17,127 bases of DNA from Bacteroidales bacterium (GTDB lineage Bacteria > Bacteroidota > Bacteroidia > Bacteroidales > JAAUTT01), in NCBI GenBank assembly GCA_012031335.1, contig JAAUTT010000013.1, positions 1-17,127 of the forward strand, read 5' to 3'. The position numbers and the translations under genes are program-made. Positions within the stretch are counted from its first letter, which is position 1. Each line of letters begins with the position of its first letter. A model generated the notes under the pieces. That model made no database searches. It saw only the letters and a list, made by a program, of their open reading frames with translations, and was not told where the DNA came from. Below, in pieces: positions 11,601 through 17,127 of the stretch.

Positions 11601-12307
11601 TCATCCTGAAAATCGACTATTACTGCTGATACAAGTCCATAAATAATTTCACCGCTTTTTCTTTTATAAGATATTTCCATGTTTTTTACCGCACCATCTT
11701 TTCAAGCTTTTCTCTGAAGTTGTTACGGTCGTCGTGGTTAAGGTAAAGCATTTCGGGATTAAGCTGATATGCCGCATCTTCCGATACTTTAAGGAAACTT
11801 AGGGCTGCTTTATTCAAATAAAGAAACTTGTTATTACTGAGAGAACTTATAAAAACCGGGAAGGGCGCTATTTCCATTAAGAGCTTATTCTTTTCCTCCT
11901 TTTTTTCGTGTTTGTTCTTCAATCACTTTTAAATCTGTAACATCAAAAGCCGTAACCATAACGCCGGTTATCTGTTCATCTTTATCCCTGATGGGCATTT
12001 TATTAACCTGTACCCATTTTTTCTGTCCCTTTTCCAGTGTGGTATGCTCTTCATAATAACCAAGCTTAGGCTTACCTGTATTAATCACTTCCTGATCGTC
12101 AACCCAGAAGGCTTCAGCTATGCTGCGGTCATAAAGTTCGTAACACGATTTACCTTCCAGTTCCTCTGCAGACTTACCCTCAAATTCTGCAGCAGCTTTG
12201 TTAAGTTTTAAAAGGTTGTTCCGGGTATCTTTAATCCAGATACATACAGGGGAATTATCGAAAAAAGACTGAAAAAGATCGTCGGTATGAAAAGGAAGAT
12301 TTAGCAT
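8612..12307 (-). CDS. Soluble histidine kinase with eight PAS domains, seven frameshifts
   Basis: This is a sensor histidine kinase of about 1230 aa. The likely start is ATG at 12307 (MLNLPFHTDDLFQSFF). There is no signal peptide or transmembrane segment, so it should sense cytoplasmic cues. Eight PAS domains follow in order, beginning near DDLFQSFFDNSP, LLMEIAPFPVF, FRLVFENSSDA, YRAIVKNAPVA, LRQMIDVIPDH, FRLMAENMKDV, LSVVISNAPIV and FTTLFREMTEG; most end in a D(I/V)(T/S)-type PAC strand. HisKA carries VSHDLKSPL (His ~1015). HATPase_c has NLIENAVKF, DNGVGID, FGLFNK and GTGIGLALV. Break points: 11900-11906, 11689-11690, 10816-10824, 10595-10599, 10053-10059, 9324-9332 and 8666-8669, all homopolymers. 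Corrected length to 8612 is exactly 1231 codons. One more missing A at 8630-8633 would instead extend the tail (TTEGLLKLLSENSEL) to 8583. First gene of an operon with the receiver and hybrid kinase. Confidence 0.88.
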
Positions 12308-12328
12308 AAAGCCATAGTTAAAATTTAC

Positions 12329-12359
12329 ATAATTTATGAAAAACTGACAGGCTTTCAAA
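12329..12359 (-). promoter_or_regulatory. Candidate Bacteroidota-type promoter for the kinase operon
   Basis: Read on the minus strand, a TTTG (12359-12356) is followed after exactly 19 nt by TAAATTAT (12336-12329). This approximates the Bacteroidota -33 TTTG / -7 TAnnTTTG pattern, though the last two bases of the -7 box do not match. It lies 21 nt upstream of the proposed ATG at 12307, which implies a very short leader. The TTTG sits at the end of the T-run of the upstream terminator. Confidence 0.4.
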
Positions 12360-12387
12360 AAAAGCTTAAGCCAAATCTTATTTGCTT
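12357..12387 (-). terminator. Probable Rho-independent terminator after the GIN lipoprotein gene
   Basis: On the minus strand, AAGCAAAT (12387-12380), loop AAG, and ATTT plus GCTT (12376-12373, 12371-12368; G12372 bulged) form an 8-bp stem. Four bases and then a run of seven T (12363-12357) follow. It lies 8 nt past the lipoprotein stop codon and separates that pair of genes from the kinase operon downstream. Confidence 0.5.
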
Positions 12388-12394
12388 GTTATAA

Positions 12395-13120
12395 TTAGTT
12401 CAATTTGTATATATTTCCGGTTCCAAGCCTTTGAACAATGGTTATTTCGGAAGGATTACCCGAATAAAATATATTGCCGGTAAATTGCATATCTACTTTA
12501 AGGTGATTTTGAGCTTTTACATATACATCGCCCATTCCCCGGTGAAGCACTTCGCAATTTTCGGTTATAAGGCTATCGGCCCTGACATTTGCAGATCCCC
12601 ATCCCCATAAATTAGCGCTAACAGCTTTCCCTTTTATTTTAAATTGTCCGAAATTATCGGAAGACATAGCAATAAGACAATATTCAACATTAAGGGTTAA
12701 ATCAACTTCAGAGAACTTACCCCAATCGATCAAGCTAAAACTATTACCCTTATAAACATCTGAATTAAAAACCTTAGCTGGTTTCCGGATATTAATCCTT
12801 TCGAATGGTTTTGAATGAAGCCTGAGAATAATCTTACTGTAATTCCTTGACCATTTAGCGGTAAGATGATGGTCGAGCGATAAAATTCCATCTTTAATGG
12901 CAATCTCTATATCTTCGAACAACTTTTCGCCGCATACAATTTCTATTTTATTGGTTGTATCAGAAACGAGTTCCAACTCAAATGTATTTTCGACTTCAAT
13001 TACATTAAAATCATCTAATAAAACGGTTTTGGTTTTAACAGGACCGCTATCGAAAAGAGAATCGTCTATACACGAAATGCATAAAAGCCCAATAATCAAT
13101 ATGAAAGAAAATTTTATCAT
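12395..13120 (-). CDS. Lipoprotein with GIN domain (DUF2807, putative autotransporter adhesin head family)
   Basis: This is a predicted lipoprotein of 241 aa. The start is ATG at 13120 (MIKFSFILIIGLLCISC). Longer readings upstream overlap the preceding gene and are not credible. The signal sequence ends in a lipobox-like CISC with Cys17; Asp at +2 and +3 after the cysteine resembles acidic surface-export signals of Bacteroidota lipoproteins, but this is only suggestive. The mature part begins VLLDDFNVIEVENTFELELV and continues as a right-handed beta-helix-like GIN domain (INIRKPAKVF..., ANLWGWGSANVRAD, RGMGDVYV, TGNIFYSG, GTGNIYKLN). The family's function is unknown. One nucleotide separates it from the upstream PagL-like stop, and a GGAG at 13129-13132 inside that gene's end sits 8 nt before the ATG, so the two are probably translationally coupled. 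Confidence 0.85.
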   Translation of the reverse strand: MIKFSFILIIGLLCISCIDDSLFDSGPVKTKTVLLDDFNVIEVENTFELELVSDTTNKIEIVCGEKLFEDIEIAIKDGILSLDHHLTAKWSRNYSKIILRLHSKPFERINIRKPAKVFNSDVYKGNSFSLIDWGKFSEVDLTLNVEYCLIAMSSDNFGQFKIKGKAVSANLWGWGSANVRADSLITENCEVLHRGMGDVYVKAQNHLKVDMQFTGNIFYSGNPSEITIVQRLGTGNIYKLN

Positions 13121-13121
13121 T

Positions 13122-14237
13122 TTAAATTCTCCAGTTATAACCAATTCCCCATTCGAAAAAATCGGCAATGGCAAACCAGTGCGCTTTAATGGCCATTCCA
13201 GCCATCCAATGCTTGTTAATCTGATATCGCACTGCCAATTTATTCGAAACAGTTCCGGTTTTATCAAATTCATTCAATACATAAAAACCAGGCTGAAATA
13301 CGTATGATATTTTACCCATTTTTAATTCATAAACTGCATTAAGACTGATACGAATGTTTTTACTTTTTGAATATTGAAGTGTATCACTTAACTCCAATTC
13401 TTTAACCAACGACGGATCGTAATAAAATGAAACGGAAGCACCCAACCAGCTATTTCCAGCTATTCTCCGTGAATATTCACCAGCAATCCCTTTAACAGCA
13501 TATGACCAGTTGTATCGGCGCGAAATCTGTTTTTGTCCATACAAACCCATCACTAAAAGCTGATGATTGGTAGTATCCTTTACAATAGAACTATGAATAC
13601 CATTAGTATTTAATGATTTTCCCAGGTTATAAACATATCCTGCAGATGCCGTTAAAAAATTCAGTCCTTTGTTTGGTTGTCTGAAATTGCCGTTGGAGAT
13701 ATGAGTCATACCTATCCCAATTTTGAATTTCGATTGTGGAGTAATTCTGCAGGAAGCTTCAATACAATAATTTACATATGCATTTAACGGAGAACTGATG
13801 GCCATATTGGTGGGATTGGATTTTAAATCGAAATATTTCGAAACCATAGCTGCACCAAGAGAAATTCGATTTCCCAGATTAAAACGACTGGATTGTTTGA
13901 AATAAAGCCTGTCAGTATAAAGATAGAGGGCATGCATATTTCCATATACATTATTGTTACCCAAACCGGAATAAACATAACCAAGGCCAAGGATCGGGAA
14001 ATTGTAGGAATAATGCCAGTCCTTTTTCCCATCGGTTCGTAAACCAAGCTGAAACTGAAACGATTGTACATGCTTTTGTACAAAATAAGACATATAATCT
14101 GAGTGAGGCATCAGGAAACCATAATGGTAATTGCTTTCCATCACAATTCTGTTTTTAGGAGAATCATCCTGGGCAACAGAAATTGAATATGTACAAAATA
14201 TAACTGCAGTTAAAAAGAAAATTTTATTTATAATCAC
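13122..14237 (-). CDS. Acyloxyacyl hydrolase / PagL-like lipid A deacylase family outer-membrane protein
   Basis: This is a predicted outer-membrane beta-barrel protein of about 371 aa. A signal peptide (IINKIFFLTAVIFCTYSISVAQ) is followed by alternating aromatic strands ending in a C-terminal GIGYNWRI barrel strand. The central motif GIGMTHISNGNF matches the PagL catalytic H-x-S-N signature (His179, Ser181). PagL enzymes remove the 3-O-linked acyl chain of lipid A in the outer membrane. In Pseudomonas PagL the triad Glu lies 14 residues after the His; here that position is Asn193 (PNKGLN), which also seems usual in Bacteroidota homologues as I remember them, so activity is uncertain. It is longer than classical PagL (about 170 aa). 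No ATG is available: the frame opens right after a TAG with TTG (14240) then GTG (14237); I chose GTG. First gene of a pair with the GIN lipoprotein. Confidence 0.8.
   Translation of the reverse strand: MIINKIFFLTAVIFCTYSISVAQDDSPKNRIVMESNYHYGFLMPHSDYMSYFVQKHVQSFQFQLGLRTDGKKDWHYSYNFPILGLGYVYSGLGNNNVYGNMHALYLYTDRLYFKQSSRFNLGNRISLGAAMVSKYFDLKSNPTNMAISSPLNAYVNYCIEASCRITPQSKFKIGIGMTHISNGNFRQPNKGLNFLTASAGYVYNLGKSLNTNGIHSSIVKDTTNHQLLVMGLYGQKQISRRYNWSYAVKGIAGEYSRRIAGNSWLGASVSFYYDPSLVKELELSDTLQYSKSKNIRISLNAVYELKMGKISYVFQPGFYVLNEFDKTGTVSNKLAVRYQINKHWMAGMAIKAHWFAIADFFEWGIGYNWRI
13129..13132 (-). promoter_or_regulatory. Shine-Dalgarno-like GGAG before the GIN lipoprotein start
   Basis: GGAG lies 8 nt upstream of the ATG at 13120, inside the last codons of the PagL-like gene. 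It is notable because most genes here lack such a site, and it supports the chosen start and coupled translation. Confidence 0.5.
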
Positions 14238-14301
14238 CAACTAGGAATTAATGGACGCCTGATAAGAATATCATCAATCAGAAGTCATGGTTAACTATCG
14301 A

Positions 14302-14333
14302 CAAATATATAAGAGAAAAATATAATAAGCAGA
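14302..14333 (-). promoter_or_regulatory. Candidate Bacteroidota-type promoter for the PagL-like / GIN pair
   Basis: On the minus strand, TATATTTG (14309-14302) matches the Bacteroidota -7 consensus TAnnTTTG exactly. Twenty nt upstream of it is TCTG (14333-14330), one mismatch from the -33 TTTG. Transcription would begin near 14295, giving a leader of roughly 55 nt before the start codon. Confidence 0.55.
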
Positions 14334-14347
14334 AGAAAAATTTTAAC

Positions 14348-14460
14348 AATCGAATCCAAAATACTTATATTTTCTGCTTTGTTTTGATTAAATTAATATA
14401 TAATTTCCCAACCGCCTATACGCCTAAAGGGTGAGTGCAAGTATTTTGGAAATTACGATT
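14348..14460. repeat. Imperfect inverted repeat in the divergent spacer
   Basis: TCCAAAATACTT (14355-14366) is a perfect reverse complement of AAGTATTTTGGA (14439-14450), with 72 nt between. The match extends outward with a 3-nt gap, AATCG (14348-14352) opposite CGATT (14456-14460). It could be a pair of operator half-sites, a large RNA stem in the rightward leader, or the ends of a tiny decayed element; the sequence alone does not decide. Confidence 0.55.
14378..14408 (+). promoter_or_regulatory. Weak candidate promoter for the rightward membrane protein gene
   Basis: TTTG (14378-14381) is followed after 19 nt by TAATTTCC (14401-14408), a partial match to TAnnTTTG lacking the final TG. It would give a leader of about 150 nt containing the right arm of the inverted repeat. 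Spacing is right but the -7 box is poor. Confidence 0.3.
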
Positions 14461-14564
14461 CCCCTAGCAAAGGAGAATGATTTTATTATTAGATGATGAC
14501 AATTTTTAAAACGAATATGCGTTAAAAGATCAAATCACTAAAACGAACAAAAAAGAATCATATT

Positions 14565-15182
14565 ATGGTAAGGATTGTAAGGTTTATAGGAGTATTACTT
14601 CTTTTAGTTCCATTTTTATCTGGCAATATCACGGCACAGGAACCGGATAACAGAGCCCTGAGCAGAGGCTCCATCAACGATCAGTTGGATTACATATTGG
14701 ATAAATCCTCGAAATACCAGGATTTTAAAGTTGTAAAAGAAACATCACTTAGAACATTCAGATCGAATGTACTTGATACAATAAAAAAGCTTAGAAGTAA
14801 TCTTAAAAACAATCAAGTTGTTATTGCATCCAACAAAGCTCAGATGGATTCAGTTAAAGCTTTGCTGCAGGCGTCTAATATAAAACTCGATGAAACTTTC
14901 AGAGAAAGAAACAGTATCCGCTTTTTGGGAATGCTTATGAGTAAAGAAGCCTATTCCAAATTAATGTGGATAATTATATCAGTATTGGCTTTAGTGCTTG
15001 CCGTTTTTATCATCCTGTTCAAACGCAGTAATAAAATAACATTGATCAACAAATCGGCACTTCAGGAAACGCGCGATGAATTTGACAAATTCCGGAAACG
15101 GGCTCTTGAAAGAGAACAGGAATTATCACGAAACCATCTCGCTGAGCTTAATAAGTATAAAAAACAGGTTTCGGGAAACTAA
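14565..15182 (+). CDS. Conserved Bacteroidota membrane protein: signal peptide, coiled coil, one transmembrane helix
   Basis: This is a 205-aa protein of unknown function with an intact frame from ATG at 14565. Residues 1-25 (MVRIVRFIGVLLLLVPFLSG...TAQ) form a signal peptide. Residues ~36-125 are a charged, coiled-coil-prone periplasmic segment (INDQLDYILDKSSKYQDFKVVKE). A transmembrane helix lies at ~133-153 (LMWIIISVLALVLAVFIILF). The rest is a highly charged cytoplasmic coiled coil (ETRDEFDKFRKRALEREQEL). Homologues of this pattern are often labelled tRNA (guanine-N1)-methyltransferase in public annotations as I remember them. Nothing here supports that: there is no SPOUT methyltransferase fold, no knot motif, and the protein is secreted or membrane-bound. 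It converges on the DUF5686 gene with a 24-nt gap. The role is unknown; an envelope-linked scaffolding or signalling job is only a guess. Confidence 0.8.
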   Translation: MVRIVRFIGVLLLLVPFLSGNITAQEPDNRALSRGSINDQLDYILDKSSKYQDFKVVKETSLRTFRSNVLDTIKKLRSNLKNNQVVIASNKAQMDSVKALLQASNIKLDETFRERNSIRFLGMLMSKEAYSKLMWIIISVLALVLAVFIILFKRSNKITLINKSALQETRDEFDKFRKRALEREQELSRNHLAELNKYKKQVSGN

Positions 15183-15206
15183 ATTATACAATGAAATTTA
15201 CTGGAT

Positions 15207-17127
15207 TTAAAATCCGAAAACAAACCTGACACCGGCAGATTGATACTGAGTGCCATTAAAACCGGCATAAATTCCTATTCCACCAACAGCATAAATCTGA
15301 CTAAGACAGTAACCTGCTTCCCAGTAATGGCCAAGTTGTTTGGTATATAAATAGTTTACCTGAATATTCTCGAGCCACATTTTATCGCTTATAAAAGGGA
15401 TATATTTAAGCAACAGATAAGGCGTTGTAAAAGTAACATGACCTCCACGTAGTTTTTATTGGTGTAATTTTCGTACAATCCGGGTAAATAAAATGAATTT
15501 TTTGTACTACCGAAAATTACAGGAAGGGGTTGATTATTAAAGAATTTATAATCACTTAAAAAACAATTTATCTTTGGTCAGATAACTGCCAGCAGTGATG
15601 TACCAGGTAAAACTATGCATCATACCCCATTCCTTTTTCTGTTGAGCACCTATTTCAAGAAAATCATAACTGGCATCGCTCCCTGCAACACCCTTAACTG
15701 CTTTACGATAATTCAAAAACAAAGTAGGGTATTTCGAATGTTGGTAATGCTTTTTCCCGCCCCAGACTTTGTAGTAATATTGTGGAGTATATTCCAGTCC
15801 CAATTTAAAATAGGTTTCCCTGTTATTCAAATTTTTAGCCAAAGCTTCTGCATCGTATACCGGAAGATTTAAAGTATAATCTCTCGTATTATTATAAAAA
15901 AAAGAATAATCACTGTAATTACCGAGCATCAGTTCATTTCTTAAGCCCACAGCAGTGTGAAGGTACAAGCCATTAGCTATGTCGATACTGTTGCTAATAT
16001 TTATATGATGCTCTTCGAAAAATTTCTTATAATTTCTGCGGAAAAACAAGGACGTAAGTGCATTCAACTGATTGTTCATCCCTCCTTCTGGATTATAATC
16101 CACTGTACCTTTATTATAGTTTATATTAAATCGCCCACGTCGCATAGGCGCATAATCGAAGCCGGCATTTATCCACCACATCCAATCCTTTCGGCTAAAG
16201 GCATATGCCGCTCCCGGAGTAATTTTAAAATTGGGAAAGGAGTCGGGTTTAATATTAATATCGATCGATTGTTTAAACACAAACCCATCAACTGTATTGA
16301 AATCAAACTTATTTATCCCGATCAGCCCGTTGTATTTTATAAAAGCACTTGAATCGAACATATGGAAACCCGCACCACCAAATACATATTTACCAATTTT
16401 ATCCATTCTCTTTTTATTCTTCTTACTGGTAGTATCACTTTTTGCGGTATCTTTCTTTACTGAAATTAACGAATCGCCCGGACGGGTTAACCCCGACTCT
16501 ATGGATGTTAAAGGTATGGGACGGGTAGTGTTCCAGAAAGCAGTATCTTTTTTCATCGCATCTTTCTCGATTGTAACTTTGGTATGCTCATCCTTAATCT
16601 CGAGCGACTTGCTTTTTGAGGTATCCTGATTGGTTTCTTTAGCCATGAGGTTGGCAAGCTTAATCATTTCGCGGTTATTTAATTCCTCCTTGGTAAGAAG
16701 TTTTTCCATTTCCTGTTGATTCCTTACTTTCTTAGAATCAGCCTTTCTTACCGGAGCAATATCCGGAATTTCTTTGGCCTCGGCTATTGATGCCGGTTTT
16801 GCAATATTTTTTTCATTGAGCTTTACATTTTGGTATTTCACCGAACTAGTATACTTATAATCAGCTTTAATCCCCATGATGGAGGCATTCACATAAAAAT
16901 TATAACTTATTGGAAGCCATGCACCACCTTTTAATGGTGAGAAAATTTCTTTATAATTTAACTTCCCGAAAAACATTTCCTGGGCAACATCCACAGAATG
17001 AAGACACCATAATTGGTCGATAATAAAAATATATCCCGACAGCAGCTGCTGGCTGTTTCTTTTAGGTATAATTTTAATTTTAAAAATAACATTATCTCCC
17101 TCCTTAGAATAACCTTCGTATCTGTAT
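15207..17127 (-). CDS. DUF5686 family outer-membrane protein, C-terminal part, N-terminus beyond right edge, two frameshifts
   Basis: This is the C-terminal ~640 residues of a DUF5686 protein, a Bacteroidota family that usually starts with a carboxypeptidase-regulatory-like domain (here off the window) and ends in a predicted outer-membrane beta-barrel. The frame stays open to the right edge: YRYEGYSKEGDNVIFKIKI, then GYIFIIDQLWCLHSVD, then WLPISYNFYVNASIMGIKADYKY. All three are family-like. A long charged linker (KEIPDIAPVRKAD ... KKNKKRMDKIGK) contains the typical FWNTTRPIPLT segment. Aromatic barrel strands follow, and the end (LLKYIPFISDKMW ... AGVRFVFGF) is characteristic. Breaks: one extra base in 15556-15563 (restores KLF[F/L]SDYKFFNNQPLPV) and one missing base at 15442-15443 (restores YVEGHVTFTTPYLLLKY). 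The GTG at 16994 is internal, not a start. Function is unknown. Confidence 0.85.

Larger units (their letters stand above)
14238..14564. other. Divergent intergenic region (about 327 bases)
   Basis: This is a very AT-rich spacer between the leftward PagL-like gene and the rightward coiled-coil membrane protein gene. It holds a good leftward promoter candidate (14302-14333), an imperfect inverted repeat with arms at 14348-14366 and 14439-14460, a weak rightward promoter candidate (14378-14408), and a tandem CGCCTATA/CGCCTAAA element at 14414-14429. I saw no tRNA, riboswitch core or credible gene. A ten-residue open frame at 14477-14509 is probably chance. Confidence 0.6.

Noticed and set aside
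6144..12307. Phase-variable or programmed-slippage homopolymers in the kinase genes
   Set aside because: The runs include very short ones (CC, GG, TTT), occur in five unrelated genes including metabolic and envelope genes, and go in both directions. Phase variation normally uses one long tract per gene, so sequencing error explains the pattern better.
12897..13307. Plus-strand open frame of about 136 codons spanning the PagL-like/GIN junction
   Set aside because: It lies opposite two well-supported minus-strand genes with signal peptides and family motifs, and its own sequence shows no domain.
14477..14509. Ten-residue ORF (MILLLDDDNF) preceded by AAGGAG
   Set aside because: The GGAG is too close to the ATG for good spacing, the peptide is low complexity, and open frames of this size are expected by chance in AT-rich spacer.
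15200..15214. GGATTTAAAATCC hairpin between the convergent genes
   Set aside because: The stem is only 5 bp with a 3-nt loop, it overlaps coding sequence and has no T-run, so it is not a credible terminator.
15615..16629. Plus-strand open frames opposite the DUF5686 gene
   Set aside because: The minus strand reads as a clear conserved protein across the same bases; the plus frames have no recognisable motifs.

Overview
This window is about 17.1 kb of AT-rich DNA that looks like chromosome from a Bacteroidota bacterium (Cytophaga-Flavobacterium-Bacteroides group, possibly a marine Bacteroidales/Marinilabiliales-type organism; the order is only a guess). Four things point there. There is a secreted protein with a type IX secretion (T9SS) type A C-terminal sorting domain. 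There are DUF5686 and GIN/DUF2807 family proteins. Several candidate promoters follow the Bacteroidota pattern TTTG, 19-21 nt, TAnnTTTG. True Shine-Dalgarno sequences are scarce. No rRNA, tRNA, CRISPR array, insertion sequence or phage gene was seen.

Layout. (1) Positions 1-775, minus: an SDR-type NAD-dependent epimerase/dehydratase that runs off the left edge. (2) 905-6034, plus: a secreted protein of about 1709 aa with a signal peptide, an N-terminal beta domain, five fibronectin type III (FN3) domains, a linker, twelve 62-aa repeats and a T9SS sorting domain, followed by a strong terminator. (3) 12307-6144, minus: a three-gene signalling operon. It holds a soluble histidine kinase with eight PAS domains, a stand-alone Rcp1-type response regulator, and a REC-PAS-HisKA-HATPase-REC hybrid kinase. 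No DNA-binding output domain is present. (4) 14237-12395, minus: a tightly coupled pair, a PagL-like outer-membrane deacylase homologue and a GIN-domain lipoprotein. (5) 14565-15182, plus: a small single-span membrane protein with coiled coils. (6) 17127-15207, minus: the C-terminal part of a DUF5686 outer-membrane protein that runs off the right edge.

Sequence quality. Five of the nine genes are interrupted by single-base frameshifts, 18 in total. Almost all lie in short homopolymers, are mixed +1 and -1, and keep high-quality protein sequence on both sides. After correction the three interrupted genes that lie wholly inside the window are exact multiples of three (1710, 1231 and 650 codons). 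I read these as sequencing or assembly errors and annotate whole genes, giving the break points in each entry.

Most notable feature. The adhesin-like protein carries twelve repeats of exactly 62 residues with no gaps. They are organised as four copies of a three-repeat unit of exactly 186 residues (558 bp). Gly24, Tyr36, Gln53 and Asn60 of the repeat are invariant. I cannot name a family for this repeat.

How the genes might work together (inference). The T9SS adhesin, the PagL-like/GIN pair, the DUF5686 protein and the coiled-coil membrane protein all belong to the cell envelope. The multi-PAS operon could relay cytoplasmic redox, ligand or energy signals, but its output must be encoded elsewhere.
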